A DNA stretch of 64,000 bases, taken from contig DDWZ01000001.1 of the NCBI GenBank assembly GCA_002347095.1, forward strand, positions 1-64,000. The letters are read 5' to 3'. A model generated the notes under the pieces. The model saw only the letters and a list, made by a program, of their open reading frames with translations, was not told the DNA's origin and did no database searches. The position numbers and the translations under genes were made by a program. Each line of letters opens with the position of its first letter. Positions within the stretch are counted from its first letter, which is position 1. Below, in pieces: positions 16,314 to 24,705 of the stretch. Source of the stretch: Desulfobulbaceae bacterium UBA2273. Lineage in GTDB: Bacteria; Desulfobacterota; Desulfobulbia; Desulfobulbales; Desulfurivibrionaceae.

Positions 16314-17741
16314 TCATCTCCCGTACAGATCCTCGAATCGTTCGATGTCGTCCTCGCCCAGATAGCTGCCGGTCTGGATTTCAATGATCTCAAGGGGGAT
16401 GGTGCCCGGATTTTCCAACCGGTGTTTTGCCCCAAGCGGGATATAGGTGGACTGATTTTCCGTCAAGATGATGGACTGATCGCCATTGGTGATATGGGCG
16501 GTGCCTTTTACCACCACCCAGTGCTCGGCCCGATGAAAATGCCGTTGCAGCGACAGGGTGGCGCCGGGGTTCACCATGATCCGCTTCACCTGAAAACGTT
16601 CCCCGCTATCCACGCGTTCATACGATCCCCAAGGACGAAAGACCTTTTTGTGCAGCCGCACCTCCTCCCGCTTCTCCATGGTCAACCGCTTGACAATGGT
16701 TTTCACCTCCTGGGTCCGGTCCTTGGCGGCGACGAGCAGCGCATCCTTGGTCTCGACGATGACGTAATCGCTCAGCCCGATTGCCGCGACAAGCTTGTCT
16801 CCGGCATGGATATAGGAACCAGTCACATCCTCGGCCAAGACGCTGCCGATGAAAACATTGCCGTTCTCGTCCTGCTTGCCGATCTCCCAGAGCGCTTCCC
16901 AGGAGCCCACATCGCTCCAGGCGCAATCCAGGGGCACGACCACCGTATCCCGAACCCGCTCCATCACCGCGTAGTCCACGGAATTGGCGGGGCTTGCGGA
17001 AAAAGCCACGGAATCAAGCCGGGTAAAATCCAAGTCATGGGTGCGGGCAGCATAGGCCCGAGCCACGCAATCGGCCATGCCCGGCTCAAACTCCTTGAGG
17101 GTTGCCAGGAATCCGGCGGCCTGGAAGAGAAACATCCCGCTGTTCCACAGATAGCCTTCGTCCAGATATTGCCGGGCTTTTTCCAGGCAGGGTTTTTCCA
17201 CAAAGCAATCCACCGTGAAAACAGGCGGTTTCTCCCCGTCCGCCTCCGCCCCCTTCTTGATGTAGCCATAGCCGGTATGGGGACTCTGCGGGACAATGCC
17301 GAAGGTGACCGGGCGCCCCTGAGATGCGCGTGAAGCCCCCCTGGCCACGGCCTCGGCAAAACCCGCCTCGTTGCCGATGACATGGTCCGCGGGCAGGACA
17401 AGGATAACCGCGTCTTCATCCTGCCGGACAGCCTCCAGTGCGGCGACGGCAACAGCCGGAGCGGTATCCCGTCCCACGGGCTCAATGATGATGGTCGCTG
17501 CGATGCCCATGGCGCGGACCTGCTCGGCCACCAAAAAGCGGTGCTCTTCGGTGCAGACGATGATGGGCGCACCAACCCCCTGCAACCCCTGGACCCGCAG
17601 TAAGGTGTTCTGGAGCATGGTCTTGTCGTTGACCAGGGCAAGGAGCTGCTTGGGATGGCATTCCCTGGACAAAGGCCACAAACGGGTGCCGGATCCGCCG
17701 GCCAGGATAACCGGGATGATAACCGCGTGCTTTTTCTTCAT
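16314..17741 (-). CDS. manC: Mannose-1-phosphate guanylyltransferase / mannose-6-phosphate isomerase
   Basis: 475 residues from the ATG at 17741, chosen because the frame before it is not conserved in type and AGGGGA lies upstream. N-terminal nucleotidyltransferase: VILAGGSGTRLWPLSRECHP (~residues 10-30), LPADHVI, then SVDYAVMERV; C-terminal cupin of the type II mannose-6-phosphate isomerase (~residues 365-470): RPWGSYERVDSGERFQVKRI, HRAEHWVVVKGTA, and a final GEDDIERFEDLYGR. It makes GDP-mannose for surface polysaccharide. It stands alone rather than in a polysaccharide cluster. Confidence 0.93.
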   Translation of the reverse strand: MKKKHAVIIPVILAGGSGTRLWPLSRECHPKQLLALVNDKTMLQNTLLRVQGLQGVGAPIIVCTEEHRFLVAEQVRAMGIAATIIIEPVGRDTAPAVAVAALEAVRQDEDAVILVLPADHVIGNEAGFAEAVARGASRASQGRPVTFGIVPQSPHTGYGYIKKGAEADGEKPPVFTVDCFVEKPCLEKARQYLDEGYLWNSGMFLFQAAGFLATLKEFEPGMADCVARAYAARTHDLDFTRLDSVAFSASPANSVDYAVMERVRDTVVVPLDCAWSDVGSWEALWEIGKQDENGNVFIGSVLAEDVTGSYIHAGDKLVAAIGLSDYVIVETKDALLVAAKDRTQEVKTIVKRLTMEKREEVRLHKKVFRPWGSYERVDSGERFQVKRIMVNPGATLSLQRHFHRAEHWVVVKGTAHITNGDQSIILTENQSTYIPLGAKHRLENPGTIPLEIIEIQTGSYLGEDDIERFEDLYGR

Positions 17742-18086
17742 GAAATTGTTTTCCCCTTCACGGCCTGAGTGTTTGCACAAGGATTTTCCGTAGAGTTTTT
17801 ACTCTGTTACACGACCCGATGTCAAGAACACCATACCACAAGCAGTTCTTCTCCTCCATTAACCAAAGAGGGAGCACAAGGATCTTTTCAATGACGGAAT
17901 TTTGGGATACGCTATGCATGTCTCGAAACCGGAAAAACAATGGGCATCCTTTCCCTTCCGGCCAAACGGGCAATACAGCACAAATAACTGGCGGCGCAAA
18001 CATTTCGGCCTCAATTTTCCCGGCCGGCTCCATGCTCTGCGCTCTTCGGGGCTTGCCCTGCAACTCCGCGACAAAAGAACTGAAAA
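17742..18086. other. Intergenic region between manC and the cNMP-CBS gene
   Basis: About 345 bases between divergent genes. I see a small hairpin AGAGT-TTTT-ACTCT near 17792-17805 on the manC side. The 18000-18086 part is GC-rich and open in several frames but has no convincing gene. No strong sigma-70 promoter was found by eye. Confidence 0.4.
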
Positions 18087-20021
18087 ATGGCAGCCTTCAA
18101 AGAAAATGATGTCCATGCGGTCGCCCCTGAAGTGGCAATCTCTTTTTTCAAGGGGATCATGCCCTTTGACACCCTGGACGAAGAAACCCTGCGCTCCCTT
18201 GCCCGGCATTGCCGGATTGATTTCTTTCCCAAGGGGACCAGACTCCTTACCGCGGATGTCACCGAACTGACCCATCTCTATTTTATCCAACGTGGTGGGG
18301 TCAAGGCCTTTTTGGAAGACGAAAACGGCGAAGTAACCCTCAAGGACTTTCGCGGCGAGGGGGCTTATATCGGCGCCCTTGCCATCATCCGAGGCACTCC
18401 GGCCAATCTCAATATCGAAACCGTGGAGGACACCTTCTGCTTCCTCCTGCCTCGGGATATCTTTCTTGAGCTCATTGAAAAACAGGCGTCCTTTGCCCAT
18501 TTTTACCTGAAAAGCTTTTCCGAAAAAATCGTCACCACCGCCTATAACGAACTGCGCCATCACAAGGTGACTCGCCGGAGCAACGAGGATCTGTACCTTT
18601 TTTCCATCAGGGTCGGCGACCTGGTGAAAACCCTGCGCAAGGTGGCGGCCAGCGCCACCATTCAGGAAGCCGCCGCCCTTATGTCCGAGCATCGGGTGGG
18701 CTGCCTGTTGATCCATGATGCCGTTGATGCGGAAAAGATTGTCGGCATCATCACCGACCGCGATCTCCGCGGCAAGGTGGTGGCGGCCGGGCTGGATTTT
18801 CAGCAACCGGTGCAAACCATCATGAGCACCCCGGTGCAGACCGTGCTCTCCCAGTCCCTCTGTTTCGACGTGCTCCTCAAAATGATGGATACCGGAATCC
18901 ATCACCTCGCCGTGGAGCGGGCAGGAAAGATCATCGGGGTGATCACCTCCCATGACATCATGCTCCTCCAGGGCCACTCCCCTTATTATCTGTTCAAGGA
19001 AATCCGGGGCCAGCAACAGATCTCCGGCCTGTATCCCCTGGCGAACAAGATCCCGGATGTAATCCGGGGGCTGATCGGAGAAGGAGCCAAGGCCGGGAAT
19101 ATCACCCAGATGATCGCCATCCTCAACGATCATATCCTGGAGCGAATGCTGACCCTGCTGGAACAAGAGCTGGGAGCGCCGCCCGTCCCCTACTGCTGGC
19201 TGCTCCTGGGCAGCGAAGGACGCAGGGAGCAGACCTTCAAGACCGATCAGGATAATGCCATCATCTATTCCGACCCGGAAGATGAGACCCAGGCTCAAGC
19301 AGCAGCCGCTTATTTCAAGGCGTTTGCCGCCAAGGCCATTGACCACCTGGTCAACTGCGGCTACCCGCTTTGCCCAGGCGAGGTCATGGCGGTCAACCCG
19401 CTCTGGTGCCAACCGCTTTCCTCCTGGAAACGGTATTTTGAGCGCTGGGTTTCCGAGCCGGACCCGCAGGAACTGCGCTATGCCACTATTTTTTTTGATT
19501 TTCGCGCCGGTTTCGGCGAGACCGCTTTGGCCGAGAGCCTGCGAACGCACTTAAACCAGCACATAAAGGGCCGTGACCTCTTTTTGTTCCACCTGGCCCG
19601 CCAGTCCATGGAAACCCGCGCCCCCCTCTCGTTTTTCAAGAATTTCATCGTGGAAAGAGATGGTGAGCACAAAAACCGGCTGGACATTAAAAAGCAGGGG
19701 CTGACCCCTTTTGTAAATTTTGCCCGGGTGCTGGCCCTGAAATTCGGCGTGAATGAGACCAATACCCTGGCCCGCCTGAAAGCCCTGCGGGACGGCGACT
19801 GGATTCAGGCAGAGCTCTGGTCCTCGGCCAGCGAGGCCTATGAACTGCAGATGCAGCAACGCCTGGTGCATCAACTCCGGCAGATTGAGGCCGAGACCAT
19901 TCCCGACAACTATATCGATCCGGCCGACCTCTCCGACCTTGAACGCAGGATGCTCAAGGATGCCTTCACGGTCATTGAACGGCTGTACGGCGTGCTGGAT
20001 CAGATGTATCCGGTGACATGA
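18087..20021 (+). CDS. cNMP-binding / twin CBS / DUF294 nucleotidyltransferase-like protein
   Basis: 644 residues. Domains in order: cyclic-nucleotide-binding-like barrel (~30-150; LTHLYFIQRGGVKAFLED, FRGEGAYIGALAII), two CBS motifs (~180-300; LVKTLRKVAASATIQEAAAL, GIITDRDLRG, MDTGIHHLAVE, GVITSHDIML), DUF294 with a Pol-beta-type nucleotidyltransferase motif GSEGRREQTFKTDQDNA near residue 375, and a DUF294 C-terminal helical part (~480-640). It resembles the catalytic end of GlnD-type enzymes, so protein nucleotidylylation under ligand control is plausible but unproven. The stop overlaps the exonuclease start by four bases (ATGA), and both precede the symporter pair. Confidence 0.85.
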   Translation: MAAFKENDVHAVAPEVAISFFKGIMPFDTLDEETLRSLARHCRIDFFPKGTRLLTADVTELTHLYFIQRGGVKAFLEDENGEVTLKDFRGEGAYIGALAIIRGTPANLNIETVEDTFCFLLPRDIFLELIEKQASFAHFYLKSFSEKIVTTAYNELRHHKVTRRSNEDLYLFSIRVGDLVKTLRKVAASATIQEAAALMSEHRVGCLLIHDAVDAEKIVGIITDRDLRGKVVAAGLDFQQPVQTIMSTPVQTVLSQSLCFDVLLKMMDTGIHHLAVERAGKIIGVITSHDIMLLQGHSPYYLFKEIRGQQQISGLYPLANKIPDVIRGLIGEGAKAGNITQMIAILNDHILERMLTLLEQELGAPPVPYCWLLLGSEGRREQTFKTDQDNAIIYSDPEDETQAQAAAAYFKAFAAKAIDHLVNCGYPLCPGEVMAVNPLWCQPLSSWKRYFERWVSEPDPQELRYATIFFDFRAGFGETALAESLRTHLNQHIKGRDLFLFHLARQSMETRAPLSFFKNFIVERDGEHKNRLDIKKQGLTPFVNFARVLALKFGVNETNTLARLKALRDGDWIQAELWSSASEAYELQMQQRLVHQLRQIEAETIPDNYIDPADLSDLERRMLKDAFTVIERLYGVLDQMYPVT

Positions 20022-20734
20022 TGCTTGATCTCTTGAAACCACACTCCTGGTTTGCCCCTCCGCATCCGCTCATTACAAAAAACAGGGAAATCTTTGCCCA
20101 GTTTGACCAATCCCGTCCCCTGACCGATTACACCTTTGTGGTGTGCGACACCGAACTGACCGGTTTTGACCTGAAGCGCGATGAAATCATCTCCATCGGC
20201 GCGATAGTGATCCGTGACCTGCAAATCGATCTGGGCGCCACCTTCCACCAATATATACGACCCAAAAATACCACACACACCCAAGCCACCCTTATCCACC
20301 GCATTACCCCGCAGCAGTTGGCTGAGGCCCCCCCTCTGGAAGAAGTGTTGCCGGCCTTTGTCGAATTTGCAGGAAACAGCCTCATGGTGGGCCATTGCGT
20401 TGCCCTTGACATGGGTTTTCTGAACAAGGCCGCCCGCAAGATTCTGGGCGGAACCCTTTCCAATCCCGGGATTGACACCATCCGCATGGCCCGGGGGTAT
20501 CGTCGCGCATTGTCCGGGCATTTTCACGGCGAAGAAGATTGGTCGCACAACTACTCCCTGGGGGCATTGAGCAAAGAATATAATCTCCCCGCATTCAAGC
20601 CCCATGACGCCCTTGAGGATGCGATGCAAACAGCCTATCTATTTCTCTTTCTGCTCAAAAAATTCAGGAAAGGCGGGCTGTTGACCCTGAAAGACATCTA
20701 TCAGGCCGGAAGGGTGGGAAGTTTATGGTCGTGA
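20018..20734 (+). CDS. DnaQ-like 3'-5' exonuclease
   Basis: 238 residues. DEDDh exonuclease fold as in the DNA polymerase III epsilon subunit: exo I VVCDTELTGFD (~residues 41-51), exo II VGHCVALDMGFL (~126-137) and exo III HDALEDAMQTAYLF (~198-211, H-x4-D). The Glu replaces the usual second position as DTEL, as in DTETTG. It is translationally coupled to the DUF294 protein and lies upstream of the symporter, so it is more likely a dedicated nuclease of this cluster than the replicative proofreading subunit. Confidence 0.88.
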   Translation: MMLDLLKPHSWFAPPHPLITKNREIFAQFDQSRPLTDYTFVVCDTELTGFDLKRDEIISIGAIVIRDLQIDLGATFHQYIRPKNTTHTQATLIHRITPQQLAEAPPLEEVLPAFVEFAGNSLMVGHCVALDMGFLNKAARKILGGTLSNPGIDTIRMARGYRRALSGHFHGEEDWSHNYSLGALSKEYNLPAFKPHDALEDAMQTAYLFLFLLKKFRKGGLLTLKDIYQAGRVGSLWS

Positions 20735-20850
20735 CAAGCCATCCCCGCGAAAAGCTGCATGGAATAACCAGGCAATCCCTTACAGCGCACGGCAAGCCGC
20801 CATCCGAACCTTCACCCTGCGAAGCACCTGTTTGTTATAAAAAAAACCCG

Positions 20851-20880
20851 TTGACACCATCAACCCCACCGGTATATATA
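20851..20880 (+). promoter_or_regulatory. Sigma-70-type promoter of the symporter genes
   Basis: Perfect -35 TTGACA at 20851-20856 and an AT-rich -10 TATATATA at 20873-20880 (TATATA with 16- or 18-base spacing), 80 bases before the DUF4212 start. Confidence 0.7.
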
Positions 20881-20959
20881 CCCAGTCATTTGTATTCATC
20901 AGTACAATCAATCGGTTGACTAAAACAAGAATACTACAACAAACGGAGAGGAGAGAGGC

Positions 20960-21211
20960 ATGAACAATGCGCAGAAGTACTGGCAGGCTAATATCCGGCT
21001 CGTGATCGGGTGCCTGCTTGTCTGGTTTTTTGTTTCGTTCGGGTGCGGTATTTTATTTGTCAATCAGTTGAACGCCTTCCGTCTTGGCGGCTATCAACTC
21101 GGGTTCTGGTTTGCCCAGCAAGGATCGATCTATATCTTTGTGGCGCTGATCTTTTTCTACGCCTGGCGTATGAATCAGCTTGATAAAAAATTCAACGTCG
21201 AAGAAGCGTAA
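20960..21211 (+). CDS. DUF4212 small symporter subunit
   Basis: 83 residues with two membrane helices (about residues 13-37 and 48-68) joined by a short loop containing NAFRLGGYQLGFWFAQQGS, the DUF4212 signature. Such proteins are encoded next to VC_2705-type sodium/solute symporters and are thought to be a small partner subunit. GGAGAGGAGAGAGG gives a strong ribosome site. The symporter starts 12 bases after its stop. Confidence 0.9.
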   Translation: MNNAQKYWQANIRLVIGCLLVWFFVSFGCGILFVNQLNAFRLGGYQLGFWFAQQGSIYIFVALIFFYAWRMNQLDKKFNVEEA

Positions 21212-21223
21212 GGAGAACCGAAC

Positions 21224-23098
21224 ATGTCGAATTTAATGATCACCACCTACCTCGTGGTCGGCGCGACCTTCGCCCTGTACCTCTATATCGCCTTGAAGTC
21301 CCGGGCCAAAAACACCGGCGAGTTCTACGTGGCCGGCAAGGGCATCCATCCGGTTCTCAACGGCATGGCCACCGGCGCCGACTGGATGTCCGCGGCGTCC
21401 TTCATTTCCATGGCCGGAATGCTCGCCATGGGCGGCTATGACGCCTCCGCCTACCTGATGGGCTGGACCGGCGGCTACTGCCTGCTGGCCATGCTGCTTG
21501 CCCCGTATCTCCGTAAGTACGGAAAATTCACGGTGCCTGAATTCATCGGCGACCGCTTCTATTCCCAGACGGCCCGTCTGGTCGCCATCATCTGCCTGAT
21601 CGTCGCCTCGCTGACCTATGTTATCGGCCAGATGAAAGGCATCGGCGTGGCCTTCTCCCGGTTCCTGGAGCTGCCCTTTGAGGTCGGCCTGGTGATCGGC
21701 ATGGCCATCGTCTTTGTCTATGCCGTTCTCGGCGGCATGAAGGGCGTCACCTACACCCAGATCGCCCAGTATGTGGTTCTGATCTTTGCCTACACCGTCC
21801 CCGCCGTCTTCATTTCCATCCAGCTCACCGGCAACCCTCTGCCCCAGCTTGGCCTTGGCGCAACCCTCAGCGGCAGCGAGGGGGTCTATCTTCTTGACAA
21901 ACTGGACAAGATGGTGGTCGAGCTTGGCTTCACCGCCTATACCTCACAAAAGGGAAGCACGCTGGATATCTTCCTGCTGACCATGTCGCTCATGATCGGC
22001 ACCGCGGGTCTGCCCCATGTCATCACCCGCTTCTTCACCGTGCCCAAGGTGAAAGACGCCCGTTCCTCCGCTGGTTGGGCCCTGGTTTTCATCGCCATCC
22101 TCTACACCACCGCCCCGGCGGTTGGAGCCATGGCCCGCCTCAACCTGATGAACACGGTGCAGACCGGCGAGATTGGCGCCCCGGAAGGGAACCTGGCGAT
22201 GGATGCCCGGCCGCAATGGATGCACAACTGGGAAAAAACCGGCCTGCTTGGCTTTGAAGACAAAAACGGCGACGGCAAGATCCAGTATTACAGCGACAAC
22301 GGCCTGAGCGCAGCGGAAGCCGGCCTGGCCAAAGCTCTGAAAGAAGGCGGCGACGTGACCGCCGCCCAGGCCAAGGTGGATGAAGCTGCCGCCAAGCACG
22401 CCGAAAGCAAATTCGCCGGTTTTGGCTGGAAGGGCAACGAAATGACCAAGGTTGACAACGACATCATGGTGCTCGCCAACCCCGAGATCGCCAGGCTGCC
22501 CAACTGGGTCATCGCTCTGGTGGCGGCCGGCGGCATCGCCGCGGCCCTTTCCACCGCCGCGGGCCTGCTGCTGGCCATCTCTTCCTCCATCTCCCATGAC
22601 CTGCTGAAAAGCATGCTGGCCAAGAACATCGACGACAAGACCGAGCTGCTCTACGGCCGCATCGCCATGGGCGGCGCCATCCTCCTGGCCGGCTACCTTG
22701 GCCTCAATCCTCCGGGCTTTGCCGCCCAGGTTGTGGCCCTGGCCTTTGGGCTTGCCGCCTCGTCCATCTTTCCCGCCATCATGATGGGGATCTTTGTCAA
22801 GCGGATGAACAGCGCGGGCGCCATCTGCGGCATGCTTGCCGGTCTTGGCTCCACCCTGCTCTACATCTTCTGGTTCAAAGGGTTCATGTTTATCGCTTCA
22901 ACCGCCATGGCCCCGGACAATGCGGCGAACTGGCTGTTCGGCATCTCCCCCGGCTCTTTTGGGGCGGTGGGCGCGCTGATCAACTTTGCCGTCGCCTTCG
23001 CTGTTTCAAGCTTCACCAAGGCACCGCCCGAGCACATTCAGCATCTGGTCGAAGACATTCGGGTTCCGAGGGGTGCGGGCGCTGCCCAGGATCACTGA
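21224..23098 (+). CDS. Sodium/solute symporter, VC_2705 (acetate-type) subfamily
   Basis: 624 residues with about 13 membrane helices. SSS-family markers: GEFYVAGKGIHPVLNGMATG, ADWMSAASFISMAGMLA near residue 55, GGMKGVTYTQIAQY near residue 170, and GTAGLPHVITRFFTVP near residue 265. The ActP/VC_2705 branch transports acetate or other short monocarboxylates with Na+. Between helices (about residues 320-410) there is a long hydrophilic insert carrying an EF-hand-like DKNGDGKIQ. Pairing with DUF4212 supports the subfamily call. A strong terminator follows the gene. Confidence 0.9.
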   Translation: MSNLMITTYLVVGATFALYLYIALKSRAKNTGEFYVAGKGIHPVLNGMATGADWMSAASFISMAGMLAMGGYDASAYLMGWTGGYCLLAMLLAPYLRKYGKFTVPEFIGDRFYSQTARLVAIICLIVASLTYVIGQMKGIGVAFSRFLELPFEVGLVIGMAIVFVYAVLGGMKGVTYTQIAQYVVLIFAYTVPAVFISIQLTGNPLPQLGLGATLSGSEGVYLLDKLDKMVVELGFTAYTSQKGSTLDIFLLTMSLMIGTAGLPHVITRFFTVPKVKDARSSAGWALVFIAILYTTAPAVGAMARLNLMNTVQTGEIGAPEGNLAMDARPQWMHNWEKTGLLGFEDKNGDGKIQYYSDNGLSAAEAGLAKALKEGGDVTAAQAKVDEAAAKHAESKFAGFGWKGNEMTKVDNDIMVLANPEIARLPNWVIALVAAGGIAAALSTAAGLLLAISSSISHDLLKSMLAKNIDDKTELLYGRIAMGGAILLAGYLGLNPPGFAAQVVALAFGLAASSIFPAIMMGIFVKRMNSAGAICGMLAGLGSTLLYIFWFKGFMFIASTAMAPDNAANWLFGISPGSFGAVGALINFAVAFAVSSFTKAPPEHIQHLVEDIRVPRGAGAAQDH

Positions 23099-23132
23099 TC
23101 CCTGCGCTCGCTAGTTCCTGCCACTGGCAGTG

Positions 23133-23169
23133 AAAGGCATCCGTACTTCGGTACGGATGCCTTTTTTTT
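23133..23169 (+). terminator. Rho-independent terminator after the symporter
   Basis: AAAGGCATCCGTAC-TTCG-GTACGGATGCCTTT: 14-bp perfect stem closed by a UUCG tetraloop and followed by eight T residues. Confidence 0.95.
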
Positions 23170-23266
23170 GTGCTCCCAAGTTTGTTATTCCAGGGGCGGG
23201 ATTTTCTGTTAAGATAACCTGGATTGCACCTCCTCGGAATACGACCTCCAGCCGTGAGCGAAAACC

Positions 23267-24643
23267 ATGGCAGAAAACGCCAAGATCCTTGTTGTTGACG
23301 ATGAACCCAGCATGCGGGAGTTTCTTGTCATTCTCCTGAATAAAAACGGGTTTGGCGCCCATGCCGCGGCAAGCGGCGCGGAAGCCCTCACCCTTCTGCG
23401 GCAGCGCCACTTTGACCTGATCGTCTCGGACATTCGCATGCCGGACCTCAGCGGGCTTGACCTCCTGGAAAACGTCAAGCAACAAGACCTCTCCATCCCG
23501 GTTGTGCTGATCACCGCCTACGCCTCGCCGGAGGATGCGGTGCTGGCCATGAAAAACGGCGCCTACGACTACATCACCAAGCCGTTTAAGGTGGATGACA
23601 TCCTCTCTGTTATCAAGGCCGCCCTGGGAAGCAGACAGGAGAAATCCCCGGTCAAGGACCGCGATTCTTTTGCCGGGATCATCGGCAACAGCCCCGAGAT
23701 GCTCAAGATCTACGACCTGATCCAGCGCATCGGTCCGACCCAGGCCAACGTCCTGATCTATGGCGAATCCGGAACCGGCAAGGAACTGGTGGCCCAGGCC
23801 ATTCACCAGCACAGCAATGTCGCGGCAAACGCCTTTGTTCCCATCACCTGCAGCGCCATTCCGGAAAATCTCATCGAATCGGAATTGTTCGGCCATGCCA
23901 AGGGATCGTTCACCGGAGCGATCGCCAACAAGACCGGCCTGTTCGAACTGGCCAACAACGGCAGCGCCTTTCTCGATGAGATCGGCGAACTCTCCCCGCT
24001 TATCCAGACCAAGCTCCTGCGGGTCTTGCAGGAAAGGGAATTCAAGAAAGTCGGCGGCACCGAGACCATCAAGGTCAAGGTGCGGATCATTTCCGCCACC
24101 AACAAGAACCTGGAAGAGGAGGTCATGGCCGGCCGCTTCCGGGAGGATCTCTTCTACCGTTTGGCCGTTGTCCCCATCCGCATGCCGCCGCTGCGCGAGC
24201 GCAAGGGGGATGTGCCGCTTTTGGTTGATCATTTTCTGAAGAAGTACTCGGCCCTGTTCGGCAAGGAGGTGCAGCAGATCTCCTCCTATGCCATGAAGGT
24301 CCTGATGGACTATGATTTCCCGGGCAATGTCCGCGAGCTGGAGAATATCGTCGAGCGGGGAGTCGCCCTTGAATCTTCCAACATCATCCTGCCGGAGAGC
24401 CTCACCCTGTCTGGGCATCGGCTTGGCCGCTCCCCCGGCGCTGAAACGCTCGGCGAGGATGTTTCCGAAGCCGCGGAGGAAAGAGCCTTTGATCTCGGGC
24501 TTGAGCAGTACATCACCGAGATTGAAAGACGACTGGTACAAACTGCCCTGGCCAGAACCGGAAATTCCAGGATGAAAGCGGCGGATCTTTTAAAGATGAG
24601 CTTCCGATCCTTCCGCTACAAGGCGAAAAAATATAATATCTGA
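23267..24643 (+). CDS. NtrC-family sigma-54 response regulator, PilR-like
   Basis: 458 residues. Receiver domain (1-125) with acidic pocket VVDDEPS, phospho-acceptor D54 in VSDIRMPD, and KPF; AAA+ sigma-54 interaction domain (~140-375) with Walker A GESGTGKE, ELFGHAKGSFTGA (sigma-54 loop, GSFTGA in place of GAFTGA), Walker B FLDEIGEL and FPGNVRELENIVERG; C-terminal Fis-type helix-turn-helix (~410-458; TGNSRMKAADLLKMSFRSFR). The order receiver then PilS-like kinase downstream, 62 bases apart, makes them a pair. The C-terminal FRSFRYKAKKY is of the PilR kind. Pilin genes are not in the window. Confidence 0.92.
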   Translation: MAENAKILVVDDEPSMREFLVILLNKNGFGAHAAASGAEALTLLRQRHFDLIVSDIRMPDLSGLDLLENVKQQDLSIPVVLITAYASPEDAVLAMKNGAYDYITKPFKVDDILSVIKAALGSRQEKSPVKDRDSFAGIIGNSPEMLKIYDLIQRIGPTQANVLIYGESGTGKELVAQAIHQHSNVAANAFVPITCSAIPENLIESELFGHAKGSFTGAIANKTGLFELANNGSAFLDEIGELSPLIQTKLLRVLQEREFKKVGGTETIKVKVRIISATNKNLEEEVMAGRFREDLFYRLAVVPIRMPPLRERKGDVPLLVDHFLKKYSALFGKEVQQISSYAMKVLMDYDFPGNVRELENIVERGVALESSNIILPESLTLSGHRLGRSPGAETLGEDVSEAAEERAFDLGLEQYITEIERRLVQTALARTGNSRMKAADLLKMSFRSFRYKAKKYNI

Positions 24644-24705
24644 GCTTTGTCCCGAAAAATTACAGGCAAGCCTTTGCTTCCATCTTTCCATTCCCACAAG
24701 GTCAT

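Noticed and set aside
17859..19550. A 563-codon minus-strand frame opposite the cNMP-CBS-DUF294 gene
   Set aside because: The plus-strand protein has clear domains; the antisense frame is a by-product of GC-rich codon use.
20735..20959. Sigma-54 promoter before the symporter
   Set aside because: No GG-N10-GC element was found; a good sigma-70 site (TTGACA, TATATA) explains the region.
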